The translations under genes were made by a program, and so were the position numbers. The notes under the pieces were generated by a model. That model searched no databases. It was given only the letters and a program-made list of their open reading frames with translations, and was not told where the DNA came from. This document shows positions 30,143 to 39,330 of a stretch of DNA of 64,000 nucleotides, piece by piece. The stretch covers positions 124,001 through 188,000 of the forward strand of contig CAXYDR010000003.1 in assembly GCA_964276095.1 (NCBI GenBank), given 5' to 3'. The DNA is from GCA-2733415 sp964276095 (GTDB lineage Bacteria > Bacteroidota > Bacteroidia > Flavobacteriales > Flavobacteriaceae). The number at the start of each line of letters is the position of its first letter. The first letter of the stretch is position 1.

Positions 30143-32023
30143 ATGGCTAAAGGAAATATTAATGTATCGGTAGATAATATCTTCCCATTGATTAAGAAGT
30201 TTTTATACTCTGATCATGAAATTTTTTTAAGAGAATTAATCTCTAATGCAACAGATGCGACTTTAAAATTAAAGCACCTTACGCAAATTGGAGAATCTAC
30301 AGCTGATTACGGAACTCCTGTTATTGAAGTAAAAATTGATAAAGAAGGAAAGAAAATCCATATTATCGATCAAGGTTTAGGAATGTCGGCTGATGAAGTA
30401 GAAAAGTACATTAACCAAATTGCTTTTTCTGGAGCTAATGAGTTTTTAGAGCAGTATAAAGAAAAGGTTGAAGATTCTGGAATTATCGGTCACTTTGGTT
30501 TAGGATTCTATTCTGCCTTTATGGTTGCTGAAAAAGTAGAGTTAATTACAAAGTCTCATAAAGACGAACCAGCTGCTCATTGGACTTGTGATGGTTCTCC
30601 TGAATTTACTTTAGAAGTGCATGACAAAACTGATAGAGGAACAGAAATCATCTTACATATTGCTGAAGATTCTTTAGAGTTTTTAGACGATCAAAAAATA
30701 TCTGGATTGTTATTAAAGTATAACAAATTCATGCCTGTTTCAATTAAATTTGGAACTAAGGAAGAAACCTTACCATTACCTGAAGGAGCTGCTGAAGATG
30801 CTAAACCTGAAACTATTACTGTAGATAATATCATCAACAATCCTAATCCAGCATGGACAAAACAACCAGCTGATTTAGAAGCTGAGGATTATAAAGGATT
30901 TTACAGAGAATTATATCCTGCACAATTTGAAGAGCCATTATTCAATATTCACTTAAATGTTGATTACCCATTTAATCTTACTGGAATTTTATACTTCCCT
31001 AAGATGACAAATGACATCGCTTCACAAAAAGACAGAATTCAATTATACCAAAATCAAGTTTTCGTAACGGATAACGTTGAAGGTATTGTTCCTGAGTTCT
31101 TAACTATGTTACGTGGTGTTATTGATTCTCCAGATATTCCTTTAAACGTATCTCGTAGTTACTTACAAGCTGATGGAAATGTAAAGAAAATAGCATCTTA
31201 CATTACTCGTAAAGTAGCAGATAAATTAAGTTCTTTATACAAATCAGATAGAGCTGAATTTGAATCAAAATGGAATGATGTAAAAATCGTTATTGAATAC
31301 GGAATGCTTTCAGAACCTAAGTTTTTTGAAAAAGCAGACAAGTTTGCATTATACCCAACTACTGATGGTAAATACTTCACTTACGAAGAGTTAACAACAG
31401 AAATTAAAGATACTCAAACTGACAAAGACGGTAAAACTGTAATATTGTATACATCTAACAAAGATGAGCAACACAGTTATATTAAAGCTGCTGAGGACAA
31501 AGGATATAAAGTTGTATTATTAGATTCTCCAATTATTTCACACTTAATTCAGAAGTTAGAAACTGAAAAAGAAAACACCTCTTTTGCTCGTGTTGATGGT
31601 GATCATATTGATAACTTAATCAAAAAAGACGAGGAACAAATTTCTAAGTTATCTGAAGAAGAAAAAGAGATTTTAAAAACTGCTTTAGAAGTTGTTGTTC
31701 CTAAAGCAACATATACAGTACAATTAGAAGCTATGTCTTCAGATTCTACTCCGTTTATGATTACACAACCAGAATTTATGCGTCGTATGAAAGAGATGCA
31801 ACAATCTGGTGGTAACGGAATGTTTGGTAATTTCCCAGAAATGTACAACTTGATTGTAAACTCAAACCATGAGTTAGTTTCTGACATCTTAAATGAAAAG
31901 GATACTGCTAAAAAAGAGACTTTAATCAAACAAAGTTTAGATTTAGCTCGTTTATCTCAAGGGTTACTAACTGGTGAGGAGTTAACAAACTTCATTGCTC
32001 GTAGTTACGAAATGATAAAATAA
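30143..32023 (+). CDS. htpG: Hsp90-type chaperone HtpG
   Basis: This 626-aa ATP-dependent chaperone shows the GHKL ATP-binding motifs in order: ELISNATDATLKLKHL (Asn of motif I), DQGLGMSADEV, GIIGHFGLGFYSAFMVA and GTEIILHIAEDSLEFL. The middle domain follows (DYPFNLTGILYFP, DNVEGIVPEFL, LNVSRSYLQ) and a dimerisation C-terminus ends FIARSYEMIK. The start is MAKGNINVSVDNIF. No heat-shock operator was recognised upstream. Confidence 0.97.
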   Translation: MAKGNINVSVDNIFPLIKKFLYSDHEIFLRELISNATDATLKLKHLTQIGESTADYGTPVIEVKIDKEGKKIHIIDQGLGMSADEVEKYINQIAFSGANEFLEQYKEKVEDSGIIGHFGLGFYSAFMVAEKVELITKSHKDEPAAHWTCDGSPEFTLEVHDKTDRGTEIILHIAEDSLEFLDDQKISGLLLKYNKFMPVSIKFGTKEETLPLPEGAAEDAKPETITVDNIINNPNPAWTKQPADLEAEDYKGFYRELYPAQFEEPLFNIHLNVDYPFNLTGILYFPKMTNDIASQKDRIQLYQNQVFVTDNVEGIVPEFLTMLRGVIDSPDIPLNVSRSYLQADGNVKKIASYITRKVADKLSSLYKSDRAEFESKWNDVKIVIEYGMLSEPKFFEKADKFALYPTTDGKYFTYEELTTEIKDTQTDKDGKTVILYTSNKDEQHSYIKAAEDKGYKVVLLDSPIISHLIQKLETEKENTSFARVDGDHIDNLIKKDEEQISKLSEEEKEILKTALEVVVPKATYTVQLEAMSSDSTPFMITQPEFMRRMKEMQQSGGNGMFGNFPEMYNLIVNSNHELVSDILNEKDTAKKETLIKQSLDLARLSQGLLTGEELTNFIARSYEMIK

Positions 32024-32043
32024 CAGACATTGTCTGATTTATT

Positions 32044-32080
32044 AAAAAAGCCACTTCAATTATTGAAGTGGCTTTTTTTT
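32044..32080. terminator. Bidirectional terminator between htpG and the FadL-like gene
   Basis: AAAAAAGCCACTTCAA and TTGAAGTGGCTTTTTT pair perfectly around TTA. The two flanking genes converge on it. Confidence 0.92.
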
Positions 32081-32098
32081 ATTTAACGTGTTACAAAC

Positions 32099-33598
32099 TT
32101 ACATACTCAACGTAAACGATGCCATTACAGCTGAGTTTCGCTCGTCTATTTTTGCTGCATTAGTTAAGCCTACATCATACAACTGATGGCTTACCTCTTG
32201 GTTTGTCTGGTTATATGAAAAATCTATTTTTGATCTTCCAAAATTATACCCAAACCCTAAAGAATACCCTGTAAGATCATCCATTACAACTTTATTTTTA
32301 TATGGACTTTCTTCAAAACGGTATCCAGCCCTTAAGCTCCATCTCTTAATTCGATACTCTCCTCCTAAATTAATAGATGACGCTCCATTCAAACTATTAT
32401 TAATATTTCGATTAGTTTCTGTAAAACCAGTATTCGATCTCATTTTAATATTATTATAATCTTTATAATGATAATCCAGACTTAACAATCCTTGTTTTCC
32501 GAAAATAACAGCTGCACTACCAGTCAATTTAGCTGGTGTACGCAACTTATAATCCTCAAAAACAGTCACTTGATTTCCTCCTATAAAACCGATATCTGAA
32601 TCTGCTAAATTAGAATTAATCTTTTGTGATAACTCATCATTTAATATATACCATGTTGGTGTATGAAATGACGCTCCTAAACGAAGCATTTTACCTATTT
32701 TACCTATTGCCCCAACTTGCATTGAAAAACCAGCACCAGTAGTTTTTAATCTATTATCAAAAGTTACAAAATCCAAGGGAGATGAAGCGTCATAACCGGT
32801 TTCTACGATGCTAGTGACACGTTCGGTGTTAATGAAATTACCATTAAATGACACTCCTAAATACAATGCTTCTTTATACTGAGTAGCCAGGTTGAAATTA
32901 AATTTTGAATTTGCGCCACTATTACTATAATAGTAATTTTGATTTACCGTAGTATAATTCCCTGTACCAACATATGAAGTGTTTGTAGGGTCAGATGCAT
33001 CCGCAGGATCTATAACACCACCATAGTATCCTAAAAAAGCTTGTTGGTGTTGATATCCATACGCTTCCAATATATTTAAATATGCCTCTTCAATATATTC
33101 TCCAGATAGAATTTGAATATCTTGAAATTGCAATCCATTAGCTTGACTTAAAAAATAAGAACTAACAGAATTATCACTTTTACCTGATATAAAATATTCT
33201 TTATCAAAATTTTGACTTTGGTTGTAATTGAATGCAAAAACAAATTTATTCCAATTAGAACCTTCTTTTATACTATTTAAAACAAATGCCGCTCCTAACT
33301 GATTTATCGCAATACCAGCACTTGATTCATTTGTGCTTCTTCCGAAATATTCAGCATCGTTATTCGCACCCCTAACTCCTAATGTTCCTGTTAGCAAACT
33401 ATTTTTAAATACTGCACTACCTGCGGGATTATCATTTATTGCAGAAAAGTCACCTCCTAATGCCCCAAAAGCTCCACTCATGGCATTATACCGTGCAGTA
33501 CCTTGTATATCCTCACCACTAAATAATATGGCGTCATTTATATTCTGCGTAAATCCAATTGAAGTAATTAAACTAAAAATAAGTATTAGTCTTTTCAT
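32099..33598 (-). CDS. OmpP1/FadL-family outer membrane transporter
   Basis: A signal peptide (KRLILIFSLITSIGFTQ) precedes an N-terminal region (ARYNAMSGAFGALGGDFSAINDNPAGSAVF) typical of the OmpP1/FadL/TodX group, which moves hydrophobic molecules across the outer membrane. The rest alternates amphipathic strands to a barrel end in VMASFTLSM. Many flavobacterial homologues carry the doubtful name hemin receptor. The substrate is not deducible. The 499-aa length fits the family. Confidence 0.85.
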   Translation of the reverse strand: MKRLILIFSLITSIGFTQNINDAILFSGEDIQGTARYNAMSGAFGALGGDFSAINDNPAGSAVFKNSLLTGTLGVRGANNDAEYFGRSTNESSAGIAINQLGAAFVLNSIKEGSNWNKFVFAFNYNQSQNFDKEYFISGKSDNSVSSYFLSQANGLQFQDIQILSGEYIEEAYLNILEAYGYQHQQAFLGYYGGVIDPADASDPTNTSYVGTGNYTTVNQNYYYSNSGANSKFNFNLATQYKEALYLGVSFNGNFINTERVTSIVETGYDASSPLDFVTFDNRLKTTGAGFSMQVGAIGKIGKMLRLGASFHTPTWYILNDELSQKINSNLADSDIGFIGGNQVTVFEDYKLRTPAKLTGSAAVIFGKQGLLSLDYHYKDYNNIKMRSNTGFTETNRNINNSLNGASSINLGGEYRIKRWSLRAGYRFEESPYKNKVVMDDLTGYSLGFGYNFGRSKIDFSYNQTNQEVSHQLYDVGLTNAAKIDERNSAVMASFTLSM

Positions 33599-33713
33599 TT
33601 GTTTATTTTTTTTTAATGCCTCACATACGCTTAGCGTATTTTAAAATAATCATTACCTATTATGGTTGATTGGTTCTTAAATATATTGATATAATACGTG
33701 AATCATTTTATGT

Positions 33714-33750
33714 TATAAAAAAAGTCCTACTAATTTTTTATAGCAGGACT
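33714..33750 (-). terminator. Terminator after the repeat-rich lipoprotein gene
   Basis: AGTCCT and AGGACT, extended by CTA/TAG with one mismatch, form a stem. On the minus strand it is followed by TTTTTTT. It lies 20 bp after the lipoprotein stop codon. Confidence 0.75.
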
Positions 33751-33769
33751 ATATAATATTTTCTATGAA

Positions 33770-34783
33770 TTAGACTCTTCCTCTCCTAGAAAAAGATGAC
33801 CTTGTTGTACTTCTTGGTGTAGAACGGGGTGTTGCCCTTGGTGTACTTCTTGGTGTTGAACGAGGTGTTGCCCTTGGTGTACTACGTGGAGTACTTCTTG
33901 GTGTTGAACGAGGTGTTGCCCTTGGTGTGCTACGTGGAGTACTTCTTGGTGTTGAACGAGGTGTTGCCCTTGGTGTGCTACGTGGAGTACTTCTTGGTGT
34001 TGAACGAGGTGTTGCCCTTGGTGTGCTACGTGGAGTACTTCTTGGTGTTGAACGAGGTGTTGCCCTTGGTGTACTACGTGGTGCTATTCTAGAAGGTGTC
34101 GCTCTAGTTGATCTTCTGTTTGTTCTGAAATTTACAGCATTCCTATTGGCATTTCTTCCATAATATGAATTAGATGCGTATCCTCTTCTTCTTCCGTTTG
34201 CATAACCAACATTTCTATAACCATAGTTTGAATATCCATAATAACTATTATTATAAAAAGAATTACCATAATACCCATAGTGATTATAAGGACTACCATA
34301 ATATCCGAAATTATTATATGACCAACCCCATGATGGCGCACAATAATTCCAGCTGTTATAATAGTAATTATTCCAATGGTTATATGGCCTCCAATACGAA
34401 TAATAGTATGGACGAGTATTATATACGTTTATTGTAATATTATCATCAGCATCTTCCCAAGCACCATAACTTTCACTAGCAACTTCAGTATTTTGTTCAA
34501 CAATACCTTGTGAGCTGTAAGAATCTACATCAGTAAAAACCTCATCATCTACAATTTGTCCATAATCCGTAACTGTTTTTCCAAAATAATCTTCATAGTA
34601 TTTTGCATTTGTGTTATCCTTAACTACTACTTCATTTGAAGCAACAACCGGAGCGTCGCTACTATAAATACCATCATCATCATATGTAGTTGTTTGATAT
34701 GTACTACAAGACGCCAACAGAATACTTGTTAATCCTCCTACAAGAAGTAACATTTTGCTTTTAAATTGATAATTATCTTTCAT
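33770..34783 (-). CDS. Lipoprotein with TPRS/TPRA tandem-repeat tail
   Basis: A signal peptide with lipobox (ILLASC, Cys26) starts the 337-aa protein. An acidic region (about 30-120) is followed by a Tyr/Asn/Gly-rich stretch (about 120-200). A highly basic tail (about 225-330) is made of Arg-Ser-Thr-Pro and Arg-Ala-Thr-Pro units in a 16-residue period. The acidic-to-basic charge split is striking. An envelope protein with a polycationic, possibly polyanion-binding tail is the inference; no catalytic motif exists. The overlapping ORFs on the other strand are products of the repeat. Confidence 0.85.
   Translation of the reverse strand: MKDNYQFKSKMLLLVGGLTSILLASCSTYQTTTYDDDGIYSSDAPVVASNEVVVKDNTNAKYYEDYFGKTVTDYGQIVDDEVFTDVDSYSSQGIVEQNTEVASESYGAWEDADDNITINVYNTRPYYYSYWRPYNHWNNYYYNSWNYCAPSWGWSYNNFGYYGSPYNHYGYYGNSFYNNSYYGYSNYGYRNVGYANGRRRGYASNSYYGRNANRNAVNFRTNRRSTRATPSRIAPRSTPRATPRSTPRSTPRSTPRATPRSTPRSTPRSTPRATPRSTPRSTPRSTPRATPRSTPRSTPRSTPRATPRSTPRSTPRATPRSTPRSTTRSSFSRRGRV
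33812..34083. repeat. 48-bp tandem repeat array in a coding region
   Basis: The unit (starting CTTGGTGTGCTACGTGGAGT) recurs with a 48-bp period, about five copies, with a few base changes. It encodes 16 residues (three RSTP and one RATP). Because 48 is divisible by three, copy-number changes lengthen or shorten the tail without breaking the frame. Confidence 0.9.
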
Positions 34784-34802
34784 ATCTCTTTCATTTAAAT
34801 TG

Positions 34803-34830
34803 TTGAACCTTATAAAAATAGTTATTTTTG
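34803..34830 (+). promoter_or_regulatory. Candidate proS promoter
   Basis: TTG (34803-34805) and TATTTTTG (34823-34830, TAnnTTTG) are 17 bp apart and precede the proS ATG by about 54 bp. The spacing is slightly short for the Bacteroidota consensus of about 19. Confidence 0.4.
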
Positions 34831-34884
34831 CTGAAACTATTTTACATTTAACAGTATCACAATTTTTGTGCCAAAATATAGCAT

Positions 34885-36369
34885 ATGAGCAACAAACTAC
34901 CTAAAAGGAGTGAAGATTTTTCACTTTGGTATAATGAACTAGTCAAAAACGCACAGTTAGCTGATAACTCAGGAGTTAGAGGTTGTATGGTAATTAAGCC
35001 ATATGGTTTTGCGATTTGGGAGTTAATGAAGGAACAATTAGACAAAATGTTTAAAGAAACAGGGCATCAAAATGCCTATTTTCCAATTTTTGTCCCAAAG
35101 AGCTTATTTGAAGCCGAAGAAAAAAATGCAGAAGGATTTGCTAAAGAATGTGCCGTAGTAACACACTACAGATTAAAAACTGATCCGGAAGACAAATCAA
35201 AACTAATTGTTGATCCTGATGCCAAACTAGAAGAAGAACTAATTGTTAGACCAACATCTGAAGCAATTATTTGGAGCACTTATAAAAACTGGATTCAATC
35301 GTATAGAGATTTACCTTTACTAATTAACCAATGGGCAAATGTTGTACGTTGGGAAATGCGTACCCGTTTGTTTTTAAGAACTACTGAGTTTTTATGGCAA
35401 GAAGGTCATACTGCACACGCAACTAAACAGGAAGCTATTGAAGAAGCTAAACAAATGCATGATGTGTATTCTACTTTTGCTCAAGATTGGATGGCTATGC
35501 CCGTTATAAAAGGATATAAAAGTGATAGCGAACGTTTTGCTGGTGCTGATGATACTTTTACTATAGAAGCATTAATGCAAGACGGTAAAGCACTACAAGC
35601 AGGTACTTCTCACTTTTTAGGACAAAATTTCGCAAAAGCTTTTGATGTTCAATTCCAAACAGCTGAAGGAAAAAAAGAACATGTATGGGCTACAAGTTGG
35701 GGAGTTTCTACAAGACTTATAGGTGGTTTAATCATGACTCATTCTGATGATGAAGGATTGGTATTACCTCCAAAGTTAGCTCCATATCAAGTAGTCATCA
35801 TTCCTTTCTTAAATAAAAAGAAAGAAGAGCAAAATGAAGTGCTTTTAGCTAAAGCAACTGAAATTAAGGAAGAATTAGCTCAATTTGGTATTCGCGTTCA
35901 AATAGACACAGATGTTACTAGGCGTCCTGGATTTAAATTTGCAGAGTATGAATTAAAAGGATATCCTGTACGAATAGTTATTGGACCAAGAGATTTAGAA
36001 AACAACCAAGTTGAGTTAGCAAGAAGAGATACTAAGGAAAAATCGCTTCAAAATATTGAAGGAATTGGAACTCATGTAAATGATTTGCTAAATGAGATAC
36101 AAGACGCTCTTTTTAACAAAGCGGCAACTTATAGAGATACCCACACAACCGAAGTAACTACCTTTGAGGAATTTAAGGAAATACTAGACACCAAAGGCGG
36201 ATTTATTTCGGCACATTGGGATGGTACTGAAGAGACCGAAGAACTGATTAAAGATGCCACAAAAGCAACTATAAGATGTATTCCTTTAGACGCAAAAGAT
36301 GAAGCTGGAGCATGCGTATTCTCTGGAAAACCATCAAAAAGAAGAGTCCTTTTTGCAAAGGCATATTAA
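34885..36369 (+). CDS. proS: Prolyl-tRNA synthetase (archaeal/eukaryotic type)
   Basis: This class II synthetase charges tRNA-Pro. At 494 aa it is the short form without the editing insert. The catalytic core shows RPTSEAIIWSTYKNWI (motif 2 region), RWEMRTRLFLRTTEFLWQEGHTAHAT and TSHFLGQNFAKAFDV, with motif 3 in TSWGVSTRLIGGLIMTHSDDEG. The anticodon-binding domain follows (VVIIPFLNKKKEEQ..GYPVRIVIGPRDL). The C-terminal zinc-domain-like part ends in KRRVLFAKAY. Confidence 0.97.
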   Translation: MSNKLPKRSEDFSLWYNELVKNAQLADNSGVRGCMVIKPYGFAIWELMKEQLDKMFKETGHQNAYFPIFVPKSLFEAEEKNAEGFAKECAVVTHYRLKTDPEDKSKLIVDPDAKLEEELIVRPTSEAIIWSTYKNWIQSYRDLPLLINQWANVVRWEMRTRLFLRTTEFLWQEGHTAHATKQEAIEEAKQMHDVYSTFAQDWMAMPVIKGYKSDSERFAGADDTFTIEALMQDGKALQAGTSHFLGQNFAKAFDVQFQTAEGKKEHVWATSWGVSTRLIGGLIMTHSDDEGLVLPPKLAPYQVVIIPFLNKKKEEQNEVLLAKATEIKEELAQFGIRVQIDTDVTRRPGFKFAEYELKGYPVRIVIGPRDLENNQVELARRDTKEKSLQNIEGIGTHVNDLLNEIQDALFNKAATYRDTHTTEVTTFEEFKEILDTKGGFISAHWDGTEETEELIKDATKATIRCIPLDAKDEAGACVFSGKPSKRRVLFAKAY

Positions 36370-36396
36370 ATATTTGAAAAAAAGATTGATTGTTTA

Positions 36397-36426
36397 TTGC
36401 AAGAGTCAAAAATAGTTGTATTTTTG
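36397..36426 (+). promoter_or_regulatory. tRNA-Glu operon promoter
   Basis: TTG (36397-36399) and TATTTTTG (36419-36426) are separated by exactly 19 bp, matching the Bacteroidota sigma-ABfr consensus TTTG-N19-TAnnTTTG. The first tRNA gene starts 21 bp after the -7 element. Confidence 0.75.
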
Positions 36427-36447
36427 CACCCGCAATTAAAAACAATT

Positions 36448-36519
36448 GGCCCGTTCGTCTAACGGTTAGGACACATGGTTTTCATCCATGAAATAGGAGT
36501 TCGATTCTCCTACGGGCTA
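36448..36519 (+). tRNA. tRNA-Glu (anticodon TTC), copy 1
   Basis: The 72-base cloverleaf has acceptor strands GGCCCGT/ACGGGCT and anticodon stem CATGG/CCATG with loop TTTTCAT. A TTCGATTC T-loop is present. CCA is not encoded. Confidence 0.96.
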
Positions 36520-36563
36520 CAAAATACAAATAGCAAATTGCTATAGACATTAATTGAAATTAC

Positions 36564-36635
36564 GGCCCGTTCGTCTAACGGTTAGGACACATGGTTTTCA
36601 TCCATGAAATAGGAGTTCGATTCTCCTACGGGCTA
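36564..36635 (+). tRNA. tRNA-Glu (anticodon TTC), copy 2
   Basis: The gene body is identical to copy 1 and 116 bp downstream. The spacer after it (AAAATACAAATAGCAAA-CTGCTAT) nearly repeats the one after copy 1, so gene and spacer were duplicated together. Confidence 0.96.
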
Positions 36636-36679
36636 CAAAATACAAATAGCAAACTGCTATACGTATTAATCGAAATTAC

Positions 36680-36751
36680 GGCCCATTCGTCTAGAGGTTA
36701 GGACATTAGGATTTCGTCCTAGTAACAGGAGTTCGATTCTTCTATGGGCTA
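36680..36751 (+). tRNA. tRNA-Glu (anticodon TTC), copy 3, diverged
   Basis: The acceptor strands are GGCCCAT/ATGGGCT. The anticodon stem TTAGG/CCTAG carries loop ATTTCGT, so the anticodon is still TTC. The D-arm and T-stem (TTCTTCT) differ from copies 1 and 2. It is spaced like them, so it is part of the same array. Confidence 0.9.
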
Positions 36752-36781
36752 CTTTTTTATTTTAACACACACACATATAAA

Positions 36782-37033
36782 ATGGCAAATCACAAGTCAG
36801 CACTAAAGAGAATTAGAAGTAACGAAGCTAAAAGGTTACGTAACAAATATCAACATAAAACAACTCGTAACGCTATAAAAGCATTGCGTGAGTTAACTGA
36901 TAAGAAAGAAGCTGAAAAAGCTTTCCCAGCTATCGTTTCTTTGCTTGATAAAATTGCTAAGAACAACGTTATTCACAAGAACAAAGCTGCAAACTTAAAG
37001 TCAAGCTTAGCTAAATTTGTAGCTGCACTTTAA
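36782..37033 (+). CDS. rpsT: 30S ribosomal protein S20
   Basis: This 83-aa protein starts MANHKSALKRIRSNEAKRLRN and ends AANLKSSLAKFVAAL, a helical, lysine-rich S20. S20 binds the 5' and 3' minor domains of 16S rRNA early in assembly. It follows the third tRNA-Glu gene by 30 bp and is probably on the same transcript. Confidence 0.98.
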   Translation: MANHKSALKRIRSNEAKRLRNKYQHKTTRNAIKALRELTDKKEAEKAFPAIVSLLDKIAKNNVIHKNKAANLKSSLAKFVAAL

Positions 37034-37061
37034 TAAGCAATTTAGTCTTAAAACTATATTT

Positions 37062-37090
37062 GTCCTAATCTTTTTAAAGATTAGGACTTT
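37062..37090 (+). terminator. rpsT terminator
   Basis: GTCCTAATC pairs with GATTAGGAC across TTTTTAAA; a short T-run follows. It lies 29 bp after the rpsT stop codon. Confidence 0.85.
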
Positions 37091-37572
37091 ACTTGTTATA
37101 CACATCTATACAAGATTCTCCAGTAAACAAAACCCCAAGTAATTGCTTTACCAAAATCAACTTAATCCAAGGGAACATATTTAATTTCGGAGAACAAACA
37201 CCAAAATAGCAACCCTACCCGCCTTACTCAACAACATCTAGCAACACACATTAATTTAACAAACAAGTATCTTACACAAAGAAACAAATACCCTCTGTGC
37301 AATTTCATTACATTGCACTACTTAAAAAGCAATCGAACTAACTTCTACACAATAAGCCCAAAACAACAACCTGGTTAACACATCTCTCAACAATACCCCA
37401 ATCAATCAACCTAAACAACTCACAACAGAAAAATATACATTAAAAATAACTTCTTATGAAAGCTATAATTTAGCCCTCTTAAGACTGATTATCTAAATCA
37501 AGCAAACCACGGATTAAACCCTTCTCCACTGCACAGAGCTCAACAACCACAATTTAACCACGTAAATAAGCA
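37091..37572 (+). other. 480-bp C-rich, G-poor non-coding stretch
   Basis: No gene is visible on either strand. The plus strand is strikingly poor in G: in 37201-37260 I count 21 C and 3 G. Such a C-over-G bubble in RNA is what Rho prefers as a loading (rut) site. The stretch lies downstream of rpsT and immediately before the converging rho gene. Confidence 0.6.
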
Positions 37573-37575
37573 CAA

Positions 37576-37611
37576 AAAAAAGCCTTAAGAAGATCTCTCA
37601 AGGCTTTTTAA
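37576..37611 (-). terminator. rho terminator
   Basis: AAAAAGCCTT and AAGGCTTTTT form a stem across a partly paired 13-base centre. It lies 22 bp after the rho stop codon and is oriented to end leftward transcription, with A/T tracts on both sides. Confidence 0.8.
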
Positions 37612-37632
37612 ATATATTTAGTATCAGAAGTT

Positions 37633-39330
37633 CTAACTATTCATTGAAATCAAGAACTCATCATTGTTTTTTGTCATCTTAATTCTATCGTTTACAAATT
37701 CCATTGCTTCAATAGGATTCATGTCATTTAAATACTTACGCATAACCCACATACGTTTAATTGTTTTATCATCTAATAATAAATCATCTCTACGCGTACT
37801 AGACGAAATTAAATCAATTGCTGGGAATATTCTTCTGTTAGCAATTCTTCTATCTAATTGTAATTCCATGTTACCAGTACCTTTAAATTCTTCAAAGATT
37901 ACTTCATCCATTTTAGAACCAGTATCTGTTAAAGCAGTACCAATAATAGATAATGACCCACCACCCTCAATATTTCTGGCAGCCCCAAAGAAACGTTTTG
38001 GTTTATGTAACGCATTAGAATCTACACCTCCACTCAATATTTTACCTGAAGGTGGCTGAACTGCATTATAAGCTCTTGCCAAACGAGTAATTGAATCTAA
38101 TAAAATTACTACATCATGCCCACACTCTACCAAACGCTTTGCTTTCTCCAAAACAAGGTTCGCTATCCTAACGTGTTCATGCGCCTCTTTATCAAAAGTA
38201 GAAGCAACAACTTCCCCTTTAACATTACGTTGCATATCAGTAACCTCCTCTGGACGCTCATCAATTAACAATACAATTTGATACACTTCTGGATGATTAG
38301 CAGCAATTGCATTTGCCAATTCTTTCAACAACATGGTCTTACCCGTTTTCGGTTGCGAAACAATCACAGCACGTTGTCCTTTACCTATTGGCGCAAACAA
38401 GTCCATAATACGAGTAGAAATAGTACTCTCCTTTTCTCCTAATTTAAATTTTTCATCTGGAAATAACGGTGTTAAATGCTCAAAAGAAACACGATCCCTA
38501 ACTACATTAGGAGACAATCCGTTAATTTTACTCACCTTGATTAAAGGGAAATATTTTTCTCCTTCTTTAGGCGGTCGTACATTTCCTAAAACAGTATCTC
38601 CGGTTTTTAAACCAAATAATCTTATTTGAGATTGCGACACATACACATCATCTGGTGATGATAAATAATTATAGTCTGACGAACGTAAAAAACCATATCC
38701 ATCTTGCATGATATCCAACACTCCTTCACTTTCTATGATAGCGTCAAATTCGAAATCTGGTTCTTTATAACGGTTACGAGTATCTTTATTACCGTTTTTA
38801 CCTTTATTCCTATTATCTTGATTTTTATTATCCTGACTTTTATTGTCTTGATTTTTGTTTTTGGCTTGAGGCTGCTCTTTTTTAGGAGCATTCTTTTTAG
38901 CTTCTGCATGTTTAGCTCTTCTAATATCCCTCAATTGCATAGGCGTTAACTTCACCTCCGGCTTTGCCTCTTCAGTTTCTGCAGGTGCTACCTTCTTATT
39001 TTCTGCTGGCTTATTTTCAGCAACAGGTTTTTCTTCTACAACAACGGCCACCTTCTCTTGCTTTACTTCATCACCCTTTACATTAGGTATAGCTTTCTCA
39101 CGCATAACACGAGCTCGCTTAGGTTTTGATTCTTCAGAAGGAGTTTCCTTTACAACAGGAGCATCTTTTTTTACATCCTTAGTAGCCTCAACAGACTCTG
39201 CTTGAGTATCTAAAATTTTATATACTAAATCTAATTTCTTTAATGTTCTGAACTTAGGAATTTTTAGCGTTTTAGCTATTTCTTGCAAGTCAGCAAGTTT
39301 TTTTTCTTTTAATTGTGATATTTCAAACAT
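37633..39330 (-). CDS. rho: Transcription termination factor Rho
   Basis: This 565-aa protein is a hexameric RNA helicase that ends transcription. An N-terminal Rho_N-like helical part (KLADLQEIAKTLKIPKF) is followed by a long acidic/lysine-rich insertion (about 50-190) with Asn/Lys/Asp-rich repeats. The RNA-binding cold-shock-like domain follows (EGVLDIMQDGYGFLRSSDYNY). Then come the Walker A (QPKTGKTMLL), Walker B (DVVILLDSITRLARAYN) and the Q-loop/R-loop core. Long insertions of this type are typical of Bacteroidota Rho proteins. The start is MFEISQLKEKKL. Confidence 0.97.
   Translation of the reverse strand: MFEISQLKEKKLADLQEIAKTLKIPKFRTLKKLDLVYKILDTQAESVEATKDVKKDAPVVKETPSEESKPKRARVMREKAIPNVKGDEVKQEKVAVVVEEKPVAENKPAENKKVAPAETEEAKPEVKLTPMQLRDIRRAKHAEAKKNAPKKEQPQAKNKNQDNKSQDNKNQDNRNKGKNGNKDTRNRYKEPDFEFDAIIESEGVLDIMQDGYGFLRSSDYNYLSSPDDVYVSQSQIRLFGLKTGDTVLGNVRPPKEGEKYFPLIKVSKINGLSPNVVRDRVSFEHLTPLFPDEKFKLGEKESTISTRIMDLFAPIGKGQRAVIVSQPKTGKTMLLKELANAIAANHPEVYQIVLLIDERPEEVTDMQRNVKGEVVASTFDKEAHEHVRIANLVLEKAKRLVECGHDVVILLDSITRLARAYNAVQPPSGKILSGGVDSNALHKPKRFFGAARNIEGGGSLSIIGTALTDTGSKMDEVIFEEFKGTGNMELQLDRRIANRRIFPAIDLISSSTRRDDLLLDDKTIKRMWVMRKYLNDMNPIEAMEFVNDRIKMTKNNDEFLISMNS

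Noticed and set aside
33829..34163. Rightward Leu/Val-rich ORFs in the repeat region
   Set aside because: They are antisense readings of the 48-bp coding repeat of the lipoprotein gene.
36448..36751. tRNA-Glu genes as the attachment site of the phage-like element
   Set aside because: The integrase lies 17 kb away beside recR, and no element genes flank the tRNA array; repeated tRNAs are explained by local duplication.
37664..38949. Several rightward ORFs within rho
   Set aside because: All are shadows of the well-conserved rho gene on the other strand.
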